Assembly (NCBI GenBank): GCA_033439265.1
Contig: JAVTVX010000034.1
Span: forward strand, 16,878,501 to 16,942,500
Direction of reading: 5' to 3'
DNA from: Dillenia suffruticosa
Taxonomy: Eukaryota; Streptophyta; Magnoliopsida; Dilleniales; Dilleniaceae
Length of the DNA stretch: 64,000 nt
The first letter of the stretch is position 1; each line of letters starts with the position of its first letter. Of the stretch, positions 47,993-61,054 are shown in pieces. The translations under genes were made by a program, and so were the position numbers. The notes below the pieces were generated by a model. That model searched no databases. It had not been told where the DNA came from and saw only the letters and a program-made list of their open reading frames with translations.

Positions 47993-50514
47993 TCTGAAAG
48001 CAGGATTGAGCTGCGACAAGTAATCACTCTTGGGGTGTAGCACATTTTGAATGATGTACCCTCAATGAGTTTCTAGATTTTTTTTCACAATTATTGACCG
48101 TTTTAAGATCTTCTCTCTCTCTCTCTCTCTACTCTGGTATTGTGATTGTTACACTAAATTTGGGAGAATTTGGATGGCCTCCCTCATATATTATGATTAC
48201 AACAATGATTTTTGTGCTTACATCATATTCATAGTTTTAGTCACTTCTACGTGATCTTTTGTTTAATTATGTAATGTTTTATCTGCAGCATTTGTTTTCT
48301 AAGCTGCATAAAATTCTTGCACCAGAAAAGTGATTCAACAATAGTAGTTTATGGTAAGCAATATCAGTACTTGAATGACTAATTATCTTGTTGTTTATTA
48401 GTTATATAAGAAAATTATTTCTCTCTAAAATAAGTATGTTGTAGAGCTGATGCAATAAAGGTGCTTCATGCTAGACATAAGTGGGACTCCCTAGCAACTG
48501 GATAGTTAATTGACGATCCTCCCCTGATAAACATCATATACTCACTGGAGAAGCTTCATTCCATCTTTCTGTTTAAAATTCTGCCACGAACTGTAATGTT
48601 TAATTGTATTTAATTTTCTAATTACATTAAATCTGCCATGTATTTCTTTTTGTTATATAAGATTCAAATGTAATTCTAGTTGAACAAAGGAGAAACTAGC
48701 AAGCTCTCAATTTTCAGGATAGAGCCTTTTGAGTATTCTGTTGTTTGAGTCATTGATTCCCTTAAGTGCTAACTTCTACATCTTTGCAAAATGCTGGACT
48801 AAATGCTAGTATTTCAGGTTCTAGAAATTGAAAACCACATTTCAGTTCATTCCACAGTTGGACAAATCAAAGTAGAAACTGACACTGATCTTGGACTCCC
48901 AGGGTTCTGATCTTGGCATTCCGCAAAGCTCTGTTGGACCAGCTTCGGGGTCCTTCATCTATTGATGCATTTTGCCTTTCTTTACATAATGGTGGAGATT
49001 ACTGCAAGCAATAAAGACTGATACATTAGTTCATGGATCTCTTAAAATCAGTTAAGGGGGCAGGGGGCACTGGGCACTGGGCACTGGGCACATTGACAGA
49101 GGAGCAATATGTCTCTCAGGCTATGGCAGGGTACTCAAGAGCGCCATACTCATAACTGTTGAGCGCTTCTAAACATTTTGTTGATTAGAACTTCAACTAA
49201 ACTAGACGGGGGCATCAACCTAGGGTATAGGAGCATCTTAGAATGTACTTCAGCAAGCACAAAGGATGTTGGCATCAGATTAGAACATATCCAAGTTATA
49301 ATTGACTAGGATTTGTTCGAAAATTGTATTTGAATTGACACTCGTTTGTTGGGTCTGCTGCCGAAAAGCAGGCCGAAGATCACAAGGTTGCAGGAGTTTA
49401 TCAATTTTGGGTTGTATTTAAGCGTGTACAAGATCTTTAAGTGAATCGAGGAGGGCAAGGTTTAGAGATGGGAGGCCAAACAAGATACCAAGATTGATTG
49501 TGAGATGTTGGCGCAGGCGTTGGGAGGCCTATGGGAAGTGTCATGCTAGGGCTGTCTTTGATACACTATATCCCCCTGGCTTGTTTCAGGATCCAAGCTC
49601 CACATGATGAGTCGGTTCCTTGCTGAGCCAGAAAAAGATAATAAAAAAATAAAATGGTATTTCTTTATGACCAGTTTCCACCTTTGGTACATCTTTCGCC
49701 GTCGATTACCATCTATTTTTCTTTTTTTTTTCTTTTTTCATTTTTTTCATTTTTTTCATTCATTCATTCATTATTATTATTATTATTATTTTTGGCTTGA
49801 GAAGAGGTGTCATCATAAAAGCAATGGCCATGGGTGCCTCTCACTTCACACCAATTCTGAACTGACCCATGAGCAATGCATTCATACCTTGGCCCAAACA
49901 GAATTGCTTTTTTTTTAATGGATATTTGCCATAGTCGGGTTTAATTGAATTAATTCGATCGAGTACTGTTATGTCCATTAAAGAGTTAATTTTTTCAATA
50001 CTTGTTACTTCATTTTTAAATTTTAAATTTAAGATTTTAATTAAGGGACATCTAATCTTACAACCACCCGTCATTGGTCCTTCCGCAAATAGTTAATCAT
50101 TCCCCAACAGCAACAAAAAATCACCAGATCTAGCAACCATATTAACTCAAATTAATAAGATATGCACAAAAGTTGTTGAACAAAGAATAAATGCTTACAT
50201 TCTCTAATATTAATATTAATAAAGCAATCCTGGTATTTGGTATTTGGTATTCTGAACCCGTTACATGTTTTATGGACAAACATACCCATAAAATTTAGTG
50301 CTCTAGTTTCTATGAGAAATATCTTAAAGAAAAGTAATAAAATTGATATTACATGTTAAAACAAACTACCTAATAGCTTCTCATCACCGGTGACATTTCT
50401 CTCCTCCTTCCTCTTTTTATTCTTATGGAGTAAGGAATGATATTCATTTACCATTTATTATCACAATTGAGTGGAATATTGACAAAATCATAGATTTGCT
50501 ATTTTAATGACTTT
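47993..50514. other. Non-coding DNA with simple repeats
   Basis: No gene recognised. It contains a (CT)n run at about 48112-48131, a gggcact heptamer repeated nearly four times (49065-49091), and cattcatt/attatt arrays at about 49755-49790. Confidence 0.45.
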
Positions 50515-50650
50515 GGAATCATAAATTCATGATGTGAAAATAGAATCTTTGTAAAAAAATAAAAAAAATACTGTATACATATATGCACACCCTTTCCTAT
50601 CCCGTACTAAATCAGAAAACAGTTTGTATACCGGATAAGTGTAGAAAAAC
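50515..50650 (+). mobile_element. SINE-like remnant, family A, 3' part
   Basis: Keeps gaaaatagaatctttgtaaaaa, the atacatatatgcacac block, cctatcccgtactaa and the end cagtttgtataccggataa, matching the 3' half of 14545-14740. The head is lost. Confidence 0.5.
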
Positions 50651-51042
50651 TCAACTCGACCCTTGTATTCCTAACACAAACGGATTTTGGATAATTTAGA
50701 TATGTATAAAAAATTCTTAACATTATTTTTGGGGAGCTGTTTTATTACTATTGAACTAGTTTTGGTGTTTAAAAAGCTACATACTTATGCAGGCGAATTT
50801 TTTCAACGCTAAAACTAGCAGTTTTTCCAAGGGAAATCTTTTTCTCTTGTCATACCTTTATCTTTTGTTTTTCTGTTGGAAAAAGTAAAAATTTGGATGA
50901 AAAAAAAAATAATATTTAACATTTGGGATAGCTTCGGGGTATATTTACATTTTAAGATTAGAATAAAAATTTTAATCCTAGCAAGTAATATTTAGATATT
51001 TGACAGAAGGACAATAGTAACAATTTTATTTTATTTTTTATT

Positions 51043-51073
<31 letters not shown>

Positions 51074-51789
51074 TTTTTTTAGAAATCTTTTTTCTGTCCT
51101 CTCTCCTCCGTTGGATTTCTCTCGCCTCTCTCCTCTCTGTTTTAGTTTTCCAATGAAATCTGCACTTGAAATGGCCATAAAATGCATTTCCAAGAGTTGG
51201 GTCAAGACGAGCCAATTGCAGACCAATCAGGCAGAGAAGAACTGACCCAGCCCGTGGGTGTGTGAAGTACACATGCTGTCAGGCATGCACAGGAGACAGC
51301 TCATGTGCGTAGAGGTACGTGAGTAGCTGGACTGAGTCGATTTCGACCTGGATCCATGTCCAACTCGCATCCCAACCCAAGACGTGACCCGGATATGCGT
51401 GAGTGTGCGTGCCAGACGTGTTGCATGTCTAGCCCGTGTAGCAGCCTACCGTCGGCACATGCAGGCTTGTGGCAGGATGCCACCGGCGTGTGGCATGCTC
51501 TGGGATTGCCGATTGTGTGTTAGGTCATTATGGATTGATTTTTTCTTATTTTTTGAAGGTCCCACGTTATTATTTGTGACCTTTATGGATTTTTGTGGAC
51601 CGAGTCCAACTACGGGTGGTGAGATGTAACTCTGGGTTGTGGTAGATGGATTCATTGATCCATTCGTTTGCTTTGGGGTTTATATTTGAGCTATCCATAT
51701 TTGTTGATTCGAAAAGTACATAAAATATGAGAATAAATATCAATAAGACATTCATGTTTCTCATTTTTGTATACCAAAGATGATGGCTG
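50651..51789. other. Spacer before the copia remnant; may hold its 5' LTR
   Basis: There is a (TTTA)n run at about 51030-51075 and a patch of higher GC at 51230-51510 with no recognised coding sequence. LTR borders could not be set. Confidence 0.35.
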
Positions 51790-54610
51790 TATCGAAACTG
51801 TCCTGTTAGATCTTTGCAAGAGGGATGAACTGAATGGTGATAACTACGACATTTGGAACCAGAAGATTTAGTTTGTTCACAAGGAGCAGAATCTTTCTGA
51901 AATTCTGAGACACGAGATGATTGACTCCGGGGGGTGCCACATCTCAGGTAAGACAATATAAGGAGGCCTATTGTGCATTGAAAAAGAAGAATAGCCATGC
52001 TAGGGCAATGTCGGTTTGACTTGCTTTAAAAGAGTATTATGACGCTTTTTCAGCGTCTAAGGTAAAAATGCTGACTTATAAGTTTATCCTTTATAAGAAA
52101 AGGGTTGATCATATGATAAAACAATATTTCATACAAATATTGAGTATAATCGCCGAACTAAAGAATGCGTGCGAGCCCATTTGGATGAATTTCAGGTACT
52201 AAGCGTGATCCAGTTTTTATCTGACTCATGGGAGACCATGAAAATCTACCTAACACATGACGAGAGTGTTCGTACTTTTGTTAATGTGAATAGGCACTAT
52301 GAGCTCAAGAAAAAGTGTATGAAGGATAGTAAGTCACACATGGATCATGCTTATGTAGCGGAATCGAGTAAGGGCTCCCGACGTTACAAACACAAATGGA
52401 AAAAGCATGAGAAGAAGACCTGAGGTTCGGCAAGAAGAAACCATCGAAAAAATCCGACAACAAGGTACAAAAGCATAAGAAAAAGAGTTTGATAAGACCA
52501 ATGTGAAGTGCTACGTCTATGGTAGAGTTGATTATTTCATTCATGAGTGTGACGAGCGGAAGGTATTTCTTTTTTCTTTACATGATTTGAACTGTCTCAT
52601 CTACTGTGATACTCATTGATTCTTCTTGAGGCAATGGGGTTGTGCTGTGTATATTCATGATTCCTCGTATCCACACGACAAGTTAGACCCACAAGAAAAG
52701 AAGTATATCTTTATAAGATAATCAAAACACTCTAAGCGGTATGTGTTCTTAGGTAAGCATATAGACGGTACTGTCACTAAAATTGAGTCTCGTATACCAT
52801 ATTCCTTGAGAATAATTTCCTTAAGAGAGATAAAATCAATCTGGACTTTACCTTCTATGACATGGATGAGGCTTGTGACTTAGTTGAGCCCAATGTGGGG
52901 ACTTAACAACCCATTACGAATTTTGGTCTTAGTAAGAGTAATCCATCTAGAAGTGAAGATGTTCTCCCTCCTCGTAGGAGTAGTTGAGTGTATGTATCTA
53001 AACATCATTTTTCAATTGAGGGTAAAACCCTAATTGTGACTCCTGAGGATGATGAGGAGCCTAAAACGGTCTAGGAGACTCTTGAGGGTCCTACAAAAGA
53101 CCATTGGTTGAAGGCCATGGATGAAAAGATGAAATCAATGAGAATGAGATCTAGTTGGTTTGCTTGAGGATAGAAAAACCATTGGCAACAAGTAGGTTAT
53201 CAAGATCAAGAGAAAGGTTAACGAATCGATAGAGAGATATAAGACCCATTTGATAGCCAAGGGTTAGACTCAGACTAAGGATGTAGATTACGAGGAAACT
53301 TTCTCTGTGATAGTTAAATTTATCTCGATCTATTTACTTTTAACGATTGTCGCAGACATAGATATGGAGTTATACCAAATGGATGTCAAGAATGCCTTTC
53401 TAAATAAAAGTTTAGATGAGGAGATCTATATGGAGCAACCATCTAGCTTTGTTCTTGTAGGACATAAGGATAAGATCTGTCGAATTCAGAAGTCGATATA
53501 TGGCCTTAAGTAGTCATTCAGGTGTGATACATGAGATTTCACAAGGAAGTGATATCTCAAGGTTTCCTAGGATCAAGGAGGATCATTATATGTATTTGAT
53601 GCATTCTTCTAACTCTTTTGTAATCATATCCTTATATGTGGATGACATTCTGTTGGCTGAAATAATAGAGAGTATCTAATGACCATCAAAACATGATTAT
53701 CGTTGAGTTTTGATATAAAGGACATGGGTGAGGATCAATTCATTCTCGGAGTTAAGATTTAGAGGGATCGCTCAAGATGAGTGTTGGTTTTTTTACAAGA
53801 GTTCTATGTTATGAAGATTTTTTAGCATTTTGAGATGAGCGATTTCAACCCCATAGATACTTCTATCACTGAAAGTGAGGGCTTAACATATGCCCTAAAA
53901 CTCAAGAAGAGATAAGGGAGATGAGTAGAATATCTTATATCAGTATAGTGGGTGGTCTGATGTATGCAATATTATGTACACGATCTGACATTTGCTTTGT
54001 AGTCAATCTATTGGGTAGGTATCAATTGAATCCTGGAGAGGAGACTGGTGAAAAGGATTTTGAGATATCTCAAGGGAACTATATACATCTCATTATGTTA
54101 CAAAGGAGTTGATTTACGTCTTATTGGGTATTTAGATGCTGATTGGGGTGGTGATCTAAATAGATGCAAATCGATATTAGGTTTTGCTATCTTACTCAAT
54201 AACGGTACCATTTCTTGGAACAATAAGAAACAAACCTATGTATCTCTATCTACAATGGATGCTAAGTTTGTGGAACATTTAGTGGTAATTCAGGAGAATA
54301 TTTGGCTATGAAGATTTCTGGATGATTTAGGAATTGTGGCAGATAACAGGAGACCAGTAATGATTTATTGTGATAATTAGGCCACTATTGCCTACACTCA
54401 AGACCCTAAGTATCATAGTGAGATCAAACACATTGATACAAGATACCATTTTGTATGCAGAATGGTGGCTGATGTTTAAGTATCATAGTATTGATGATCA
54501 AGTACATTTCCACATACAATATGGGGGCTAATACTTTCACCAAACCCATTATAAGAGATTCATTTGTAGGATGGAGGGAATCATTTGATTTATATGTACG
54601 TTGACATTTC
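51790..54610 (+). pseudogene. Copia retrotransposon remnant lacking protease and integrase core
   Basis: Gag (UBN2-type) is seen as GDNYDIWNQKI near 51835 and HLDEFQVLSVIQFLSDSW near 52175, ending in a Lys-rich tail near 52420. The next recognisable part is the integrase C-terminal region (KLDPQEKKYIFI near 52685). Then come the spacer before RT (near 52950), RT (ELYQMDVKNAFLNKSLDE, ~53370; SLYVDDILLAE, ~53630, holding the YVDD active site) and RNase H (SLMYA-like GGLMYAILCTRSDICFVV, ~53950; GYLDADWGGDLNRCKS, ~54125). The stretch between Gag and the integrase tail is far too short for the protease and integrase core, so an internal deletion near 52580-52640 is inferred. Stops and frameshifts are frequent. 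The right side is cut by the gypsy LTR starting at 54830. Confidence 0.8.
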
Positions 54611-54829
54611 TCATATGTACTATATTGATGTTTTGATACTTATTATCATATATAATATACGTGCATTATTCAGTCATTTATTTATTGTAGCTATTTGTTG
54701 TCATATATTTTATGATGTGATATGATAAAAGATATGTTAGATAGGTAAGGTCCACTCTCTCACAAGGTAACCACCTCTAACTCTGAGTCAGTGGGAATGA
54801 GATGGTTTTTAGTCATAAGAGGTTTTGAG

Positions 54830-56356
54830 TATTACACCCCGAACTGGGATCGTGAGCAGCTGTCCGTTGTCCTAAATGCTGACTGTATTTGTACAGAAAA
54901 TCGGACAAAACCTCTCCGCATATCGGAGGTCTTCCATATATCAATTAACCTGCTACCTATACAATAGGGTCAACCCGGCCTCACAATACATAATTTAAAT
55001 CCCAACAACAGACCAACACATTCATGCCGCACAATCCAGGACAACGCAAGGCTAACAAAACGAATTTCCATAATCCTAACCACAAACTTCTACTGCCATG
55101 CCCCCGTCAAAGGCATGAACAGCCACCGGTCGCCCCTCATATGATTTAAAGGTGGCACCTAGCGGTCCTAAAGTACACTTTTAGGACATGACACATTCCC
55201 AAGTAACATACACAATGAATATAAATTGTCTCAATGTGAGTGTTATGCAATGACATGAGAGTTCCACAATTTAAATATTTATATTTGTACAGTCATCCTA
55301 GAATTATACAATGGTCATCTATAGACCTCAAAATACATATATATCATTAATACAATTTTTAACTCACAAAATTATAGAGAAAATATACAATGATTTCTCA
55401 AATCCAGACCAGATCTCCCAATGATACTAAGCGTCCTAAAAACAACGCTCCTTGCCAAATACTATCTCTAAAACAAGAGGAGAAATGAGGGGTGAGTACT
55501 CAGGGAAAGAATACTCAGTGAGTGAGTGGGTCAATGCAATCATCTAATAAGAATTGTGAAATTGGAGTATCAAAGCGCAAGTATACAAATCATACTTCAA
55601 ATGATTATACTTTTCATTTCAATAATATATCATTTGCACGCATTATCAAGTCAAATATGCATCCAAAACACTGTCATTAAATATCATAGAGTTCCTAGTC
55701 AAAAGTGTCCTGGCAGAGGTCTACCTCAACTTATGACAGACGCACCGGGGGTATTATATGCAAATTTATTTAAAGTGCTTTCTACCCAGACGTTGGTGAC
55801 GGACCTGGTCCAGGTGCTAGATTTGGAGAGAGTATCCAAATCATCCCCCTTTTTGGGTTCAACCTGGCTAGTATCGTGTCGTTAATAAAATTAAGACAAC
55901 TCGTGGGATACCCCAGGCCTAGGCATATCCGAACGCCACCAAGTGCCCCTCACGATATCCTTCGTAGCTACGGAACAATACATACCAAAGCGCTTAAGGC
56001 CAAAATCAATATCGTATCAAGAATGTGCCGTAATCAGGTTCACAAACCAATGCAATATATAGTGTAAAATGACACATTATACATTTCAACCACATGGATG
56101 CATAATTTCATAATTCAACCCAATTTTTGGACACTCCATCATTTCACAAAAAGTCAGTTCTGAGACCAGTCAAAATATTTCAAGTACACGACAAATCATG
56201 CTCATTTATCAAAATGTTGTAAAATAGGGTTTACATATTAAACAAAAGTATTGAAATAAATCTCACTCACAGTATGGGGGAGGGTAGAGCACTCCCCAAT
56301 AATACCACGAAACGAAGAAAAGTGTTCCCCTAAATCAAGGTACCCAACACCTATGA

Positions 56357-56398
<42 letters not shown>

Positions 56399-57366
56399 CA
56401 ACAAGTTTCAAATCTACGAAGTTATAGGAAATAGACAATCACATCAAATACACGTATGCAAATCAGGTAGTTCGAATCCTTTAGAACCATACCCTAACTC
56501 CTCATATTTTGTTCATGCATACAACATGTCTACAAGACTCAAGTATTGGTACTCAGCCAATCCCGCACAGGGCTCACACCAATCAAATCTCTTGCTCGCA
56601 CCCAAGGGCCAGCAGGGCCACAGCCCAGCGCTCATCTGTGCAGCGCGCAGCGCCATGTGCAGGGCGCATAGTGTCCATCTGCAGGGTCCATGTGCAGGGC
56701 GCGCAGTGGCTGTAGTGCGCTCGTGGTGGTGGCGTGCGTGGAAGTTCGCGGTGGAGTGCGATCGAGAGGGAGGGAGATCGTTCGATCGCGAGAGATAGAG
56801 GGAGAGAGAGAGAGAAATAGTGAGAGAGAGAATCCGAGAGGGAAAGATAGAGAGGGAGAGAAGAAGAAGAAGATGGTGGTGGTGGTGCGATTGCTCGCTG
56901 TGGAGAGAGATGGCGGGGCAAGCGACCGATCGCGGCGGAGGAAGAAGGCAGTAGCGGGAAAGTGAAGAGTCGGGGAGAGAGATAAAGAGGAAGAGAGAGG
57001 GAGAAAGAAATAAACTTAGGGTTTCCAACCTTAATTGGGAAAATGGGGAGGTGTTGCGTTTCACTCCAAAACGCAGCATCTCCTCTCTCTCTCTTTTTTT
57101 TGTGTTTTTATATATTTATATATATATATATATGTCTTCACACCCATAGTTCACTAAAATTTAAATTTTTTATAAAAACGGAGTTTAATTCGATTCGCGG
57201 ATTCGGCAAATTAAAATATATCAAAAATTTAATTTAAGTACCCCAAAGTCAAAAATCAATTTAAATAAATAAAATTTCTCTCTATAGAATTAAATTGAAG
57301 AATATCTTACATATATATATTTCAAAAATGGTACAATATTACAGACACAACAGTGTCGGTATTATA
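54830..57366 (-). mobile_element. 3' LTR (copy C) of the minus-strand chromovirus-like element
   Basis: It is collinear with copy D at an offset of about 7879 bases with almost no indels over the visible 1.3 kb. Its left end TATTACACCCCGAAC corresponds to TGTTACGCTCCGAAC of copy D. Its right end (ggtattata) abuts a polypurine tract read on the minus strand. Conserved internal blocks are actcagtgagtgag (~55515) and gaggtctacctcaac (~55715). A GC-rich block lies at 56560-56960 and (AT)n tracts at ~56357-56395 and 57115-57133. Confidence 0.75.
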
Positions 57367-57374
57367 TTTTCTAA

Positions 57375-57386
57375 CCCCTTAAAAAT
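57375..57386 (-). other. Polypurine tract candidate of the minus-strand element
   Basis: Read on the minus strand, TTTTTAAGGGG lies just upstream of the 3' LTR. The AAGGGG core and its position after a TTTCGAGAATGAAATTT stretch match the usual arrangement in Tekay/Del-like chromoviruses. Confidence 0.55.
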
Positions 57387-57446
57387 AAATTTCATTCTCG
57401 AAACTAAAAGAGGACTAAATAACAAACAAATGGGGGTGCTGTCTCC

Positions 57447-58915
57447 TCATAACCTCCTCGGGCTCCCAGGTCTCCTCCTCGACCTGGTCACTCCTCCACA
57501 AAACTCTGACCAACGAGACTTCCTTATCCATAGCTTCCTGACCTGCTGATCTAGAATAGCTATGGGCTGAACTGGAATACTGAGGTTCTCTCGTAACTTA
57601 ACAGGTGGAGGCTCTAAAATATGCGAAAGATTTTGGATGTACTTCTTCAACACTGATACATGGAAAACATCATGGATCCGAGATAATTCGTTTGACAGCT
57701 CTAGTCTGTATGCCACACTCCCAACCTTATTGAGGATACAGAACGGGACAATGTACCTGTGGCTCAATTTGTCCAGCTGCCGATGTCGAATGAGTCCCCT
57801 CAAGGGAGAAATCCTCAAAACATCATATCACCCACCTCAAACTCTAAAGGTCGGCGTCTCCGATCCGTATATGACCGCTGTCTGTCTTGGGCGGGTTTCA
57901 ACCGCTCGTGGATTACCCTGACTTTTTCCTTAGTTTCCTCGACTAACTCAACATTGGTAAGGTGTCTCTCGCCTACTTCTTCCCAGCACAATGGGGTGCG
58001 ATACTTCCTGCTGTAGAGTGCCTCATAGGGTGGCATACCAATACTGGCCTGATAGCTATTATTATATGCAAACTTCACTAACGGTAAATGCCTGTCCCAA
58101 CTACCCCAAAAATCCATGACACAAGCCCGAAGCAAATCTTCGAGTGTCTGAATGATCCTCTCCAACTGACCATCTGTCTGTGGGTGATATGCTGCGCTAA
58201 AATTGAGCCGCGTGCCCAAAGCTTCCTACAGCTTGGGCCAAAATCGAGAAGTGAACCTTGGATCTCTATTTGAGACTATGGACACGGGAACTCCATGCGG
58301 TCTGACTATTTCGTCAATATATAGATGTGCTAATGTCTCCAATGGAGAGTCGCTGCACATTGGGATGAAATGGGCGGACTTGGTGAGTCGATCGACTACC
58401 ACCCAAATGGCATCATATCTGGTCTGAGTCCGTGGCAATCCCATAATAAAGTCTATAGTCACATGTTCTTACTTCCATACAAGAATGAGAAGAGACTGTA
58501 TTAAACCCGCTGGCCTCTGATACTTAGCCTTCACCTGCTAACAGACTAAACATCTAACTACAAACTCCGCAATGTTCCTCTTCATACTTGGCCACCAATA
58601 GCTGCTCCGAATAGTTCGATACATCTTTGTACTATCCGGGTGTAAGGTATAGGCCGAGGAGTGTGCCTCCTCTAATATGGACCTGTAGAGATCCTCATCG
58701 GCAGGTATAGCCACTCTATCTCGATAAGTCAGAAGTCCATCACTACGGACTCTGAAATTATCCATATCACCTCTGCGGGCTCTCTTAGTAAGAGCCTGGA
58801 GCTCGGTATCAGTACCCTGAAACTCCCTAATACGATCCAACAGCGTTGGCCTGACTTCAAACCTGGCTAACAGAGTGCCCTGATCATCACTAGCCAATCT
58901 GACTCCCAAATCCTA
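57447..58915 (-). pseudogene. Gypsy integrase with chromodomain-like tail, broken
   Basis: Read leftwards, the zinc-binding part (HPDSTKMYRTIRSSYWWPSM then CLVC) spans about 58690-58540. The catalytic core follows with DFIMGLP (~58455), [12 protein letters not shown] (~58245) and ERIIQTLED (~58155), supplying the D, D and E of the active site. The C-terminal region has YRLELSNELSRIHDVFHVSV and a tail starting LDQQVRKLW (~57550). Stops lie after CLVC, after FWPKL and before the LTR-proximal GLIRHRQLDK block, and a frameshift scrambles the chromodomain-like end. The homologous tail at 40328-40579 is intact there. Confidence 0.82.
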
Positions 58916-60170
58916 GAGTCCCATCAAACAAGTGAGGTATGTCATATCATTCTTCTGAGACGGTGAAGCTGATGAAGCTGATTTCCGGTTCAAGGCATCA
59001 GCAGCCATATTGGCCTTACCCAGATGATAATCAATGACAAAATCATAATCTTTGAGAAGTTCCAACCATCTCCTCTATCTCAGGTTAAGTTCTTACTGAG
59101 TGAATAAATAGTTCAGACTTTTATGATCCGTATACACCTGGCAAGTCACCCCGCACAAGTAATGGCGCCATATCTTCAATGCGAAGACTATGGCCGCAAA
59201 CTCCAGATCGTGTATCGGATAATTCACCTCATGTTTCTTCAACTGTCTAGAAGCGTAGGCGATCACCCGACCATTTTGTATCAAAACATAACCCAACTCT
59301 TGTCAGCTAGCATCACTGTACACTGTGTACTCCCGACTGCTGGTGGGAAGCTCCAAAATCAGAGCTGTAGTCAACTGTTGTTTGAGCTCCTAAAAACTCG
59401 CCTCATAACGGTTATCCCATACAAACTTGATACCCTTTCGCATCAATCTAGACAATGGTGCAGCTATCCGAGAAAACCCCTTAACAAATTTGCAGTAATA
59501 CCCGGCTAGACCAAGAAAACTCCTGATCTCAGTCACTGTTTGCGGCTGCTCCCATCTCATAATGACATTGACCTTCTGCGGATCGACAAAAATCCCCTCT
59601 GCAGAAACGACATGCCCCAAAAATCTAACTTGTCTTAGCCAAAATTCACATTTTGTGAATTTGGCATACAGCTGCTCATTGCGAAGGATCTGTAAAATGG
59701 TAAGAAGATATTGAACATGATCCTTGTCACTCCGCAAATACACCAGTATATCATCGATGAAGACTATGACAAACTGGTCCAGATAGTCATGAAAAACTCT
59801 GTTTATCAAGTCCATGAATGCAGCTGGGGCATTAGTCAGCCCAAACGGCATGACAAGGAATTCATAGTGCTCGTATCGAGTGCGGAAAGCTGTCTTTGGC
59901 ACATCTTGAGTCCTAATCCGCAACTGATGATATCCCGATCGAAGATCAATCTTTGAGAAAATTCGGGCATCTTGTAATTGATCAAACAAATCATCTATGC
60001 GAGGCAGTGGATATCTGTTCTTCACAGTCACCCGATTAAGCTGTCTGTAATCCACACATAATTTCAGTAAGCAGTCCTTTTTCTTTACAAACAGTACTGG
60101 AGCACCCCAAGGTGACATGCTAGGACGGATAAACTCCTTATCCAGTAACTCTTGCAGCTGGACCTTGAGC
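58916..60170 (-). pseudogene. Gypsy reverse transcriptase and RNase H, broken
   Basis: RT contains [59 protein letters not shown] and the catalytic FIDDILVY (FxDD, usual in this group), then LGHVVSAEG. RNase H follows with [24 protein letters not shown] and [11 protein letters not shown]. Stop codons fall after ASF, after SDAS, after LFTQ and within LNLR.RRW. Between stops the frames stay long (up to ~240 codons), so this is a fairly young copy. It acts between the protease and integrase parts of one polyprotein. Confidence 0.85.
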
Positions 60171-60171
60171 T

Positions 60172-60804
60172 ATCTCAGCTCAGCCGGTGCCATCCTATAT
60201 GGCGGCATAGAGATAGGAGTAATCCCCGGAGCTAAATCGATCTCAAAGTCGAACTCCCGAATCGGTAGTAATCTGGGTAGCTCCTCGGGAAAAATATCAG
60301 TAAACTCTTGTACCACTGGAATATTCTCAAATCTCGGTCCCTGAGCAGTGGTGTCTATGATGTGAGCTAGATATGCCATATATCTGCGGCGAATCATGCG
60401 TTTGGCCTCCAAGACTGAAATGACACAGCGGGGTAAAACCCGCCTCTCGCTATAAAAAATCAACACTGCCTGATCGGGTTTTCGAAACTCCACCTGCTTC
60501 TTAAAGCAATCAACTGAAACCCGATGCATATGTAGCCAATCCATCCCGAATATGACATCAAAATCAGTCATGGCGAGAGGGATTAGATTTGCCTTCAGCA
60601 CTGTATCCCCAACTTTGATCTCACACTCTCTATACACTGTGCCGCACACAATCTGCTCACCCATAGGAGTGATGACCAATATCTCCTCATCCAAAGGTAA
60701 GAGTAGCCTATCAGAATGTCGGGAGAATTGATCACTCACATACGAATAGTTAGACCCTGTGTCAATAAGGATACGAGTATCTATTCTGAAGATAGGTAGA
60801 GTAC
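60172..60804 (-). pseudogene. Gypsy aspartic protease region
   Basis: Read leftwards from GTLPIFRIDTRILIDTGSNY, the catalytic Asp-Thr-Gly-Ser motif is intact near 60750. It is followed by YVSDQFS, MTDFDVIFGMDWL (the second conserved protease hairpin) and VVQEFTDIFPEELP, a linker typical of the gypsy protease-RT junction. The frame is open for ~190 codons, then a TAG at the RT border (after APAELR) breaks it. Confidence 0.82.
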
Positions 60805-61054
60805 CTATCTTTGAACAAAATGCACATAGACTTAGAATAATTTCAAATTTGATATATATATAAATATGTCAAAATAGTTGAGCCTCTAAGGCTTTTACAA
60901 CTTCAGCGTACAAAGATGTCAGAATAGTATCATGTCGACAAAAGGGTACACAACATAAAATACCTATACAACTATCATGATAAATGCTGACATCCTCAAA
61001 AGAAGTTGAAATACGAATAGAGATCCTATTCTACAGGATCAGAAGGAGGAGTAC
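60805..61054 (-). other. ~250-bp non-coding segment between Gag and protease
   Basis: The Gag-protease reading frame is interrupted here by AT-rich sequence. The segment is bordered by short direct repeats (GGTACTC at both ends, minus strand). It also begins GT and ends AG on that strand. Removing it exactly does not restore the frame in this copy. Confidence 0.45.

Noticed and set aside
56513..57079. A 188-codon minus-strand frame rich in Ser/Leu/His
   Set aside because: It lies within LTR C and is built on GA/CT-rich and GC-rich repeat DNA. No conserved domain is seen.
60805..61054. A functional intron between Gag and protease
   Set aside because: The ends are GT and AG, but exact excision leaves the downstream frame wrong in this copy. 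It is kept only as an observation.
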